NCBI RefSeq assembly: GCF_000153405.2
Contig: NC_020802.1
Location: 515,883-579,882 of the forward strand
DNA length: 64,000 nucleotides
DNA from: Psychromonas sp. CNPT3
GTDB lineage: Bacteria; Pseudomonadota; Gammaproteobacteria; Enterobacterales; Psychromonadaceae
Direction of reading: 5' to 3'
Translations under genes and position numbers: made by a program
In this document: in pieces, positions 20,529 through 28,500 of the stretch
Position numbering within the stretch: position 1 is the stretch's first letter
How the letters are laid out: each line of letters begins with the position of its first letter
The notes under the pieces: generated by a model
Told to the model about the DNA's origin: nothing
What the model saw: only the letters and a program-made list of their open reading frames with translations
Databases searched by the model: none

Positions 20529-22742
20529 ATGGTTTCTGTTCGTGATACACATTTTTATCAAACTGCACAAAAAAACCCTCAAAAATGGGTGACAACATTC
20601 AACTTGAGCCTTCAGGATCAACATAGTTTATTAGAAAACTACGAAAAAGTGATCAGCCTGTGCACCGATCCTAAGCAATATCCCTTATTAGAATTAGGCA
20701 CTGAGATGGTTGAAATCTTGGTGACCTTGAATATGGATATGGATACATTAAATGCAGCGCTTGTTTTCCCTCTTTTAGATAATCAAATATTAAGCCCTGA
20801 AAAAGTACATGAATTATGGCATAAGCGTATTGCGAAGCTCGTTTGTGGTGCTGCTGAAATGGAAGGTTTTAGAGCATTACAATACCAAGGTTTAAATAAG
20901 ATAAGCGCGTCTCAAGTCGATAATTTACGACATATGCTACTTGCGATGGTTGAAGATGTACGCGCTGTGGTGATAAAACTCGCTGAGCGTATTTGTTATT
21001 TACGACAAGTTAAAAATGCCAGTGAAGAAACTAAGGTTTTATTGGCGAGAGAAGTGACCTCCATTTACGCACCGTTAGCCAACCGTCTTGGCATCGGGCA
21101 ATTAAAATGGGAACTCGAAGATTTAGCCTTCCGTTATCTACAGCCGACTATCTATAAAAAAATTGCTAAGCAGCTTGCTGAAAAGCGCATGCACAGAGAA
21201 AACTATGTTCAGGACTTTGTCGGACGTGTACAAGAATTACTCGGTGAGGTACATGTACAAGGCGTCGCCTATGGACGCCCTAAGCATATTTACAGTATCT
21301 ATTTAAAAATGCAGAAAAAAAATCTTAAATTTGAAGAGCTTTTTGATGTGCGCGCGATACGCGTCGTCGTTGAAAAGTTACAAGATTGTTATGCAGCCCT
21401 CGGCGCTATTCATACCCAATGGCATCATATCCCTAGTGAGTTTGATGATTATATTGCGAATCCTAAAGCCAATGGCTATCAATCGATCCATACGGTCGTG
21501 TTGGGGGCACAAGGGCAATCGGTCGAAGTACAAATTCGCACCCAAAAAATGCATGATGATGCAGAGCTTGGCGTGGCTGCGCATTGGAAATATAAAGAAG
21601 GGACGGCCGGTGGAAAGTCTGCCAGTGGCTATGAAGAAAAAATTGCATGGTTACGTAAGCTATTGGCGTGGCAAGAAGATATTGCCGAAGATGATTCTTT
21701 AGTCGAAGAGGTGCGTAGTCAAGTTTTTGATGATCGCGTTTATGTTTTTACCCCTCAGGGCGAAGTTATCGATCTTCCTGCGGGCGCGACGCCTTTAGAC
21801 TTTGCGTATTATATTCACAGTCAAATTGGGCATCGTTGTATTGGTGCCAAAATATCAAACCATATTGTGCCGTTTACTTATCAACTTAAAACGGGCGACC
21901 AAGTTGAAATATTGACGCAAAAAGAAGAAAATCCTAGCCGAGATTGGTTAAATTTATCATTGGGTTATATTAAAGCACCTCGAACAAGACATAAAATTGC
22001 AACCTGGTTCAGAAAACAAGATAGAGATAAAAATGTACAAGCTGGGCGAGAAGTACTTGAGGTTGAACTGAGTAAAATGAAACTTAAATTAACCGATGTG
22101 ACGCCTGCTATTGCGCGTTTTAACGTAAATTGTGCGGATGATATCTTTGCAGGAATAGGGAATGGTGATTTACGTATTAATCAGTTATTACATTTTTTAA
22201 ACAATCATCATCATCAACAAACATTAGAAGAGCAAGATTTAGCGGTACTTGAAGCACTAGAAAAACGCCGTCATATACCGACGCCAAAGGTCTCTGGCAA
22301 TAATATTATTATCGATGGCGTGGGTAATTTAATGCATTCTATTGCGCGTTGCTGTCAACCTGTACCTGGCGATGATATTGAAGGTTATATCACCCAAGGT
22401 AGAGGTATTTCAGTGCACCGTAAACATTGTGTGCAGTTAGATGACCTGCGTGAAGCGCATCCCGAGCGCATCATTGAAGCGACGTGGGGTAATAAACAAA
22501 GCTCGGGTTATGCATTAACTATTCGTCTTGAAGCGCTAGATAGAAATGGTTTAGTAAAAGATATCACTACTTTTTTAAGTAATGAAAAAGTGAAAATGTT
22601 AAGTATGAATAGTACCTCTAACTTTAAACTGCGCATTGCAGTGATAGACTTAAATATAGAAGTGCAAAACAATGGAGATATTAATAAACTGATCAATCAA
22701 TTAAATCTATTGCAGGATGTGACGGGCGTACGACGCTTATAA
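20529..22742 (+). CDS. relA: (p)ppGpp synthetase RelA
   Basis: Ribosome-associated stringent-response enzyme that makes (p)ppGpp when uncharged tRNA enters the A site. From ATG 20529 the protein has 737 residues. It contains a pseudo-hydrolase domain in which the HD pair is replaced (FPLLDNQILS, as in RelA rather than SpoT), and the synthetase domain with YGRPKHIYSIYLKMQKKN and FDDYIANPKANGYQSIH. A TGS domain (VYVFTPQGEVIDLPAGATPLDFAY), a zinc-finger region (RCCQPVPGDDI) and a C-terminal ACT domain follow. GGAG at 20519-20522 is 6 bases from the chosen ATG; an in-frame TTG at 20499 would include it. It follows rlmD by 112 bases. Confidence 0.97.
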   Translation: MVSVRDTHFYQTAQKNPQKWVTTFNLSLQDQHSLLENYEKVISLCTDPKQYPLLELGTEMVEILVTLNMDMDTLNAALVFPLLDNQILSPEKVHELWHKRIAKLVCGAAEMEGFRALQYQGLNKISASQVDNLRHMLLAMVEDVRAVVIKLAERICYLRQVKNASEETKVLLAREVTSIYAPLANRLGIGQLKWELEDLAFRYLQPTIYKKIAKQLAEKRMHRENYVQDFVGRVQELLGEVHVQGVAYGRPKHIYSIYLKMQKKNLKFEELFDVRAIRVVVEKLQDCYAALGAIHTQWHHIPSEFDDYIANPKANGYQSIHTVVLGAQGQSVEVQIRTQKMHDDAELGVAAHWKYKEGTAGGKSASGYEEKIAWLRKLLAWQEDIAEDDSLVEEVRSQVFDDRVYVFTPQGEVIDLPAGATPLDFAYYIHSQIGHRCIGAKISNHIVPFTYQLKTGDQVEILTQKEENPSRDWLNLSLGYIKAPRTRHKIATWFRKQDRDKNVQAGREVLEVELSKMKLKLTDVTPAIARFNVNCADDIFAGIGNGDLRINQLLHFLNNHHHQQTLEEQDLAVLEALEKRRHIPTPKVSGNNIIIDGVGNLMHSIARCCQPVPGDDIEGYITQGRGISVHRKHCVQLDDLREAHPERIIEATWGNKQSSGYALTIRLEALDRNGLVKDITTFLSNEKVKMLSMNSTSNFKLRIAVIDLNIEVQNNGDINKLINQLNLLQDVTGVRRL

Positions 22743-22804
22743 TTTTTTATAAGGCTAAGGGCTTTGCTTGCACTAAATGAGTGTGTAGGTCTGAAGCCTT
22801 TAGT

Positions 22805-25129
22805 TTATGAGTCACCTGCAAATTTAATGCTTTGTATTTTGCATTTAAAGGACAGTGACGCAATATGTGAACAGGCTTGGAGTGCTCGTTGCTTATCCGC
22901 ATACATTGCCATATTTAAGTTAATACGTCCGGTTTCAGGGTTCTCAACATAAAAAATCTGTTGTTGCAGTGCGTTATTGTATTTATGGTCGATGCTATAC
23001 CAGTACTTTTTCAGTGGAGAGAGAGACGAGAAAGTGCCAAGGGTGACAACATAGCCTTGTTTTACTGGCTTATTAAGTTGCGTCGCATTGACGATATTAT
23101 CGGAAAAACTTTGTTCAATTCTATCATTGAGTTTTTTCTCTGATATTCTGCGTACTTTAACGCCTTGGGGTAAGGGGGTGTAGGTGTCTAAATGACGCGC
23201 TTCATCTTTACTTTGATAAGCACGGTTACCCGCGGTCTTTATATTCTTATTCATACTTTTTTTGGATGCGAAACTAAACTGTGTGGAGATTTTAGCGGTT
23301 AAATCTTTTTCATTGTCATAGATGAGCGAGGTATTAAACGTAAACATACGCCATTGCCAATTCACTCCAAAAGTACCATCATAGGTATCTTCATCTTTAT
23401 CATAGCTAAAATCTAACTGTGTGCCTATATGCGCATTTAACGGCATTGAAAATCGAGTCTGTATTTTTTTTATCTCTTTTTTTGGCTCTAGTTCGTAAGT
23501 CGCTTGTAAACGCGTATAAACACCGCCGAATTGGCGTTGTAATCTTAAAAACCCTCTAATATTCCATTCGTAATTATGCTCTTTTGTATAGTGATGCCTT
23601 TGCCAAGTAACGTGATGGATGGCTGAAAACTCAGGGCTGTAATATGCTATTTGGTTAGATACATCTTCACGTTTGTAATCATCTTTATACAATGTTTTTC
23701 GCCAAACATTTTGATAATGTAGGGGGATGCGAGAGTTGAAAAATAGATCACCATTCATATTTAAAGCAAATTGCTCTAGGTACATATTGAGTAAATTTTC
23801 TTCATCAAACATATCAAGTGATAGTTGTTGCTCAAAGGTTGTTTTTTCGGCGCTCTGCCAAAAAAGAGGCTCTTGTAATTGGTAATAAATGGAAAATGCA
23901 TGGCGCGCAATCTGTGTGCGTGCTGAAAAAGCAACTTTTTGGCGACTTTTATCGTCATGTTGGAAATCTGCACTTAATAAAAGGCGATTTTTAAAGATCA
24001 TATCGGCACCAAAAGAATAGTTTGCACGGTCGCTCATGTTCCGGCCTGCAAAGTATTGTAACGCAGAGTGCGTTGAGAACCAGTCTGTTAGCGCTATATT
24101 ATAAACCCCAGTATAGAGCCAACCCTGTTGTTTAATGGCCGCTGTATTATTGTTTTTAAACAGTGTTTCTTCGAAATCTGTCAGAGAAAAAGAATAACTT
24201 TCTTGGCCTGTTTTAAGGCTATTACTGTTAATGTACAGATGTTGATTTTCGGTGCGCACCTCTCCATGAGGCCCATAAAAAATAAGTTTAAATTGATTGT
24301 TACCGAAAAAAAGTTGAACATCATTAAATGCATAATAGCCCACGTTGTCGGAAATAGTGCGTGCAATCAATATCCCATTTTGATGTAATTCAACTTCCCA
24401 GCCGGGCTGTATGTCACCATGAAAACTGGTAGAGCGGTTATTATCTGTCGCGGTTGGCTTTTCATTAGACACACGAAACCCTCGGCCTAAGCCTGCGGTA
24501 TGTGCTAACGCTGTTTTCGTTGCGGTGATATCACCAAATTCAAATTGTGTGGCTTTTAAAAACCCCAGTAAGCGAGCTTTATCATCATATTGCGAAAAAT
24601 TAAGGCGTATATTTTCGACATTTATGTCTTTATCACCACTGATAAATAACGTGCTTTTTAAGGGGCCAATATAGTCTTGTGCAAGGACTGAATAACTTGA
24701 ATTTGTGTGTGATTGAGTTGTTGAGCCATTAAGTTGAACATCAATAATGGGATCATTATTAGCTTGAGAGATACTTGATTTCCATGGCAAAATAAGCGCG
24801 CTATTGTCGTTAACAAAGGCTTCATCAATGGGACTTGTGTCAAAATCAAAGCTAAACCAAGAGTTAAATAATGAGTTCTCATCCACGAGTTGTGCCAGTT
24901 CATTAACTTGTTGTTGCTGTGAGTTTTGGAACTCTGCATCTTTAGGGTGATTTTTGTTTTGAATAAGACTTAGTAACTGAGAAAAAGAAGGATCGGATAA
25001 TATATTTGTGGCTGAGGAGACGGCACTGCTTTGACTCGCAGGGCTAACAAATAAGAGTAATAGCAATGCAGCAAATAACGCACTCTGTGGTAAAGAGGGG
25101 GTGAGTTTGCGTAAAGCGAGTCGCCGCAT
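22805..25129 (-). CDS. Usher-like outer-membrane beta-barrel protein with C-terminal SPOR-like domain (function unknown)
   Basis: The 774-residue product is not one I can name. It has a basic start and a hydrophobic signal peptide (about residues 14-36). A Q/N-rich stretch (about 60-80) is followed by a long series of alternating aromatic/polar strands typical of an outer-membrane barrel (for example AKISTQFSFASK). A domain at about 215-280 (PGWEVELHQNGILIA, GYYAFNDVQLFFGNNQFKL, FYGPHGEV) resembles the small beta-sandwich found in usher-like proteins. The C-terminal 80 residues (GYVVTLGTFSSL to the end) resemble a SPOR fold, which normally binds denuded peptidoglycan. It lies 21 bases after the SPOR lipoprotein gene and is probably co-transcribed with it. 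No chaperone, pilin or secretion gene is adjacent. The barrel call is from sequence pattern only. Confidence 0.6.
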   Translation of the reverse strand: MRRLALRKLTPSLPQSALFAALLLLLFVSPASQSSAVSSATNILSDPSFSQLLSLIQNKNHPKDAEFQNSQQQQVNELAQLVDENSLFNSWFSFDFDTSPIDEAFVNDNSALILPWKSSISQANNDPIIDVQLNGSTTQSHTNSSYSVLAQDYIGPLKSTLFISGDKDINVENIRLNFSQYDDKARLLGFLKATQFEFGDITATKTALAHTAGLGRGFRVSNEKPTATDNNRSTSFHGDIQPGWEVELHQNGILIARTISDNVGYYAFNDVQLFFGNNQFKLIFYGPHGEVRTENQHLYINSNSLKTGQESYSFSLTDFEETLFKNNNTAAIKQQGWLYTGVYNIALTDWFSTHSALQYFAGRNMSDRANYSFGADMIFKNRLLLSADFQHDDKSRQKVAFSARTQIARHAFSIYYQLQEPLFWQSAEKTTFEQQLSLDMFDEENLLNMYLEQFALNMNGDLFFNSRIPLHYQNVWRKTLYKDDYKREDVSNQIAYYSPEFSAIHHVTWQRHHYTKEHNYEWNIRGFLRLQRQFGGVYTRLQATYELEPKKEIKKIQTRFSMPLNAHIGTQLDFSYDKDEDTYDGTFGVNWQWRMFTFNTSLIYDNEKDLTAKISTQFSFASKKSMNKNIKTAGNRAYQSKDEARHLDTYTPLPQGVKVRRISEKKLNDRIEQSFSDNIVNATQLNKPVKQGYVVTLGTFSSLSPLKKYWYSIDHKYNNALQQQIFYVENPETGRINLNMAMYADKQRALQACSHIASLSFKCKIQSIKFAGDS

Positions 25130-25150
25130 TGCTATTCTTATATTATGTAT

Positions 25151-25747
25151 CTATAAAGGGGTGCCTGAATAAGGTGTGACGATACAAGCAACACCACGCT
25201 TGTTAAGTAACTTACAGTTATTTTTGGCTTGAGTTTTACTGAAGTTACCTACTTTTAATCGATAATAAGTACGTCCTTTAACTTGCACTTTTTGGTAACG
25301 TGCATCCAAGTTATCAAGGCGATTAGGGTGCTTTTTCTGTAGTTTATTCCAAGTGTTATGTACTTGTTTTACACTGCGTAAAGAAGCCAGTTGTAAGGCA
25401 TATGATTTTCCATTATGTTTTTGGATTTGTTTTGCCTGTTGAACAAGTGCTTCTTGTTGTGTTTTTTGAGTTAATGTAGCCAGTTGCTCAATCAGTGCAT
25501 TAAGTTCATCTTCAATACTCACGAGACGTTTAATATTGGGCTCAACGATTTTCCAGCTTGCAATATCCGCTTGCAACTCATTAATTTTTGAATTTGTTTC
25601 GGATTGCTGTAACTGCACCGCTTCCAGCTCACCTTGTTGTTGGTCAATACGCAACATTTCTTCAGAAGGTTGGGATGTGAGAGCCGAACAGCCACTGAGA
25701 CTGATGATAAGTAGACTGGACAACATGATTTTGTGATTTAATTTCAT
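25151..25747 (-). CDS. Lipoprotein with coiled coil and C-terminal SPOR domain
   Basis: The 198-residue product begins with a lipoprotein signal peptide ending in L17-S-G-C20. A heptad-rich coiled coil follows (about residues 30-110, many L, E, Q and I). The SPOR domain at about 117-195 runs from KSYALQLASLRSVKQ through YYRLKVGNFSKTQAKNNCKLL to RGVACIVTP. SPOR domains bind peptidoglycan lacking stem peptides, so the protein probably links the outer membrane to the wall in the periplasm. AGAGAG lies 7 bases before the ATG. It is the first gene of a two-gene unit with the usher-like barrel gene. Its partner also ends in a SPOR-like domain, which suggests that they work at the same wall site. 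Confidence 0.75.
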   Translation of the reverse strand: MKLNHKIMLSSLLIISLSGCSALTSQPSEEMLRIDQQQGELEAVQLQQSETNSKINELQADIASWKIVEPNIKRLVSIEDELNALIEQLATLTQKTQQEALVQQAKQIQKHNGKSYALQLASLRSVKQVHNTWNKLQKKHPNRLDNLDARYQKVQVKGRTYYRLKVGNFSKTQAKNNCKLLNKRGVACIVTPYSGTPL

Positions 25748-25994
25748 AACATCTCTCTGGTGTAATTAGAAAACAAATATTTAATTTAACATATATATCT
25801 TAAGTATTTGACTTAGCTGTCAATATTTATAGCACACATAATATAAAAAAGGATTTATTATATTGAATAATCAATGATAAGCCTTTTATATTTAATAATT
25901 GTGATGAAAGTTTGTTCTATTATGTAATGGTCTCTCTGTTTATCTCTGTTTATCTCGTTTTAGCGAAAGTGTTTCATTGAGAGAGGGCATCACT

Positions 25995-26426
25995 TTAATC
26001 TTTTTTATATCGTCTGCCTAAAAAAGAGCCAAGTAGTAAGCTTGCAATAAATATAACAATAATAGGGCTGATATTGGCCATACTAGTGATAGCTGGGCCA
26101 GGACAAAATCCTCCGAGGCCCCAACCAATACCAAAAATAACGGCGCCAATAATTAAATGCATATCTACATTTTTATGTTGTATGCATGTTAAAGGTTCAC
26201 CATAGATAGCTTGTTGACGTTTTTTAATGAACAGATGATAAATAGGTGAAAAAACGCCGATAGCCCCTATCATCACAAATGCGAGGCTTGGATCCCAGTC
26301 ACCACTGACATTTAAAAAGGCAATGATTTTTTGTGGGTTGACCATGTTTGATACCAGCATGCCTGCACCAAATAATGAGCCTGCTAACAATGCAATAATA
26401 AGCTCTTTTGTTGTTTTTTGTAACAT
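25995..26426 (-). CDS. YeeE/YedE family transporter subunit, second half
   Basis: A small membrane protein of 143 residues with about four hydrophobic segments. It carries the YeeE/YedE signature GWGLGGFCPGPAI around residues 102-114. In single-chain YeeE, cysteines of this type lie in the path of the thiosulfate substrate. It matches the second half of that fold, the first half being the preceding gene; the two are separated by a single base. The pair, with an ArsR-type repressor, resembles PmpA/PmpB-type loci for uptake of a reduced sulfur compound. The substrate is inferred. Confidence 0.8.
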   Translation of the reverse strand: MLQKTTKELIIALLAGSLFGAGMLVSNMVNPQKIIAFLNVSGDWDPSLAFVMIGAIGVFSPIYHLFIKKRQQAIYGEPLTCIQHKNVDMHLIIGAVIFGIGWGLGGFCPGPAITSMANISPIIVIFIASLLLGSFLGRRYKKD

Positions 26427-26427
26427 A

Positions 26428-26850
26428 CTATAGCGCTCCTAATAACTGGCGAATAAAAACGACAACAATAGCGCTACTCATAAAGGTAAGAGTCGCAACA
26501 ATAGAGCGTGTTGATAATCTGCCTATACCTATAATGCCATGGCCACTGGTACAGCCATTACTCAGCGTCGTACCGAATCCAACAAGTAGGCCAGCAAGAA
26601 TTATCATATAAAAATTTTGATCTATTAATTCAGGAAAAGGAAAAGTCCAAGCTGAAAGTAAATAGGCGCTTAAGATCATCCCGATTAAAAATGTAATTTT
26701 CCAGATGGAAGCTTTTTGATAAGGGGGAAGCAGGCCAGTTAAAATACCACTGATCCCTGCTATTTTACCGTTAAATAATAATAACAAAGTAGCAGAGAGT
26801 CCCAATAAAGCGCCTCCCGCTAAAGATAGCCATGGATTAAAATCTTGCAT
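26428..26850 (-). CDS. YeeE/YedE family transporter subunit, first half
   Basis: A 140-residue membrane protein with four predicted membrane segments and the motif LSNGCTSGHGIIGIGRLS (about residues 96-113), the first-half signature of YeeE/YedE proteins with its conserved cysteine. It ends one base before the start of the second-half gene and begins 14 bases after the stop of the repressor gene, so the three form an operon. Together with the next gene it should form a pore with two-fold pseudo-symmetry for thiosulfate or a related sulfur species. Confidence 0.8.
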   Translation of the reverse strand: MQDFNPWLSLAGGALLGLSATLLLLFNGKIAGISGILTGLLPPYQKASIWKITFLIGMILSAYLLSAWTFPFPELIDQNFYMIILAGLLVGFGTTLSNGCTSGHGIIGIGRLSTRSIVATLTFMSSAIVVVFIRQLLGAL

Positions 26851-26864
26851 GTATAGCTCCTATT

Positions 26865-27170
26865 TTATAAATCGGGACAAAATGCTTGCTGTAAAGCGTT
26901 AAGTATTAATCGAATACGTTCATCGGCAAGGGAATAAAAAACATGTTGTGCTTCTTTTCTTATTTTTACGATATTATTTTTCCGGAGGACACTTAAATGC
27001 TGAGAAAAAGCAGATTGGCTTAACTTGGAGTGTTCTCGTAAATTTTTGACGCTCATTTCAGAGGTTGATAGTAAACACAGTACAACCATACGATCAGCAT
27101 GCGCCATGATTTTTAGTAGTTTGCTGGCTTCTTTAGATTGTTGGTGGATCGAATCTAACTGATTGTGCAT
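26865..27170 (-). CDS. ArsR-family repressor of the BigR/YgaV (sulfur-sensing) type
   Basis: A 101-residue winged-helix regulator. The DNA-reading helix is in LSQSAFSQHLSVLRKNNIV, and the wing is KIRKEAQHVFYSL. It lacks the metal-binding ELCVCDL box of ArsR/SmtB. Instead it has two cysteines, Cys32 and Cys98, at the positions used by BigR, SqrR and YgaV to sense persulfide through a di- or tetrasulfide bond. As the first gene of the operon with the two YeeE halves, it most likely represses them until sulfane sulfur or oxidant is present. A 230-base AT-rich gap divides it from divergent dsbC. Confidence 0.8.
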   Translation of the reverse strand: MHNQLDSIHQQSKEASKLLKIMAHADRMVVLCLLSTSEMSVKNLREHSKLSQSAFSQHLSVLRKNNIVKIRKEAQHVFYSLADERIRLILNALQQAFCPDL

Positions 27171-27400
27171 TTTTTTATCCTTTTATATAAACTTATTTAT
27201 TAGGTTATTCTAAATTAGAAGTTTGTCAATTAGATTTTGCTAATGTTAAGGCCCGTTTATTGCATAGTGAAAAATAACGCCTGTACTGGGATCTGTTTTT
27301 TATTTACATGTATAAAAAATATGCAAAACGTACTTTTACATATTTATCGCTCTTGGGTATACTTCCATTAATTGTATTTATTTAATGTCTAAGGGGTTGT

Positions 27401-28135
27401 ATGTTTTTTTCTTTTCTTAAAAAACGTTTGTTAGTCAGTTTAAGTTTGCTACTTGTATCAACGTTCTCTTTTGCTGAGTCTAAAGTTGATGCGCAAAGTG
27501 TGGCGAGTATCAGTAAAAAGATGCAACAGATCTCGTTACAGGTGACCAGTATTAAAGAGTCAAAGGTTGAAGGCTTGTATGAAGTATTAACCAATAGTGG
27601 GATTTATTATGTGAGTAAAAATGCTCAATATCTCATTTATGGTAGTATTTATGATATCGATAATAATATGAAAAATATTACAGAAAGTAGCTTGGCGTCA
27701 TTAAGACAGAATAAGTTAAAGGCATTTTCTAATGACATGATCACTTATAAAGCTGCAAATGAAAAACATGTGATCACTGTTTTTACTGATACTTCTTGTG
27801 CTTATTGTCAAAAACTTCATTCGGAGATTGCCGATTATAATAAATTAGGCATCACCGTGCGTTATTTGGCTTTCCCTCGTGCAGGTTTAAATTCGTCAGA
27901 ATATAATATAATGACCTCTATTTGGTGTGCGAGCGATCCTAAATCAGCAATGGATAAAGCGATGAAACGCCAATCTCTTGATCCGAAGCAATGTGCGAAT
28001 ACGATCAAAGAGCAATATGAACTTGGTTTGTTTTTTGGTGTCCGTGGTACTCCCGCCATTGTATTAGAAGATGGCTCATTAAAACCGGGTTATTTACCGG
28101 CTACGAAGTTATTACAACAGTTAGAGGGTAAATAA
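27401..28135 (+). CDS. dsbC: Periplasmic thiol:disulfide isomerase DsbC
   Basis: DsbC rearranges wrong disulfides in exported proteins and is kept reduced by DsbD. The 244-residue product has a signal peptide cleaved near FSFA-ES (after residue 25), an N-terminal dimerisation domain to about residue 85, and a thioredoxin fold with the active site C133-A-Y-C136 and a cis-proline loop GTPAIV. AAGGGG lies 4 bases before the ATG. It precedes recJ as in E. coli, but xerD is not upstream here. A terminator follows the stop. Confidence 0.95.
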   Translation: MFFSFLKKRLLVSLSLLLVSTFSFAESKVDAQSVASISKKMQQISLQVTSIKESKVEGLYEVLTNSGIYYVSKNAQYLIYGSIYDIDNNMKNITESSLASLRQNKLKAFSNDMITYKAANEKHVITVFTDTSCAYCQKLHSEIADYNKLGITVRYLAFPRAGLNSSEYNIMTSIWCASDPKSAMDKAMKRQSLDPKQCANTIKEQYELGLFFGVRGTPAIVLEDGSLKPGYLPATKLLQQLEGK

Positions 28136-28176
28136 CCCTTTATAGTGCTGATATTTTTAATCAGTAAATAAAGAAT

Positions 28177-28204
28177 AAAAGGGCACATTCAAGTGCCCCT
28201 TTTT
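28177..28204 (+). terminator. Intrinsic terminator after dsbC
   Basis: AAAAGGGGCAC-type arms: AAGGGCAC-TT at 28179-28188 pairs with AAGTGCCC(C)TTTTT on a small loop, flanked by A and T runs. It separates dsbC from recJ. Confidence 0.88.
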
Positions 28205-28500
28205 ATGTCTGCAAGATATATTATTAGGCTCGCTACACAGTAACCTCTGTTGATCATTATTTCGCATTAACGCCTGAGTGCTTAGCGATAGGGGCTCAAT
28301 GTAAAAGTTAAATTTTATGTCTCGATAGCGTGCAATTGACTCTCATATTGTATCTTTAAGTCGTATTTAGTGGGATTTAAGATCTTAAATTAAGATCTAT
28401 TTATCTTTATCTTTATCATTTATCTCTTTATATAAATTTATCTTACCTTCTGCCTTGATTACAGTATGATTTAAGCATCTTTAACTCATAGAGTTTTATT
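28205..28500. other. 296-base gap between dsbC and recJ, no gene seen
   Basis: AT-rich and without a credible reading frame. It contains a small palindrome (TTAAGATCTTAA near 28377) and short ATCTTT-type tandem runs at about 28400-28425. The recJ promoter should be here but I could not pick one with confidence. Confidence 0.5.
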
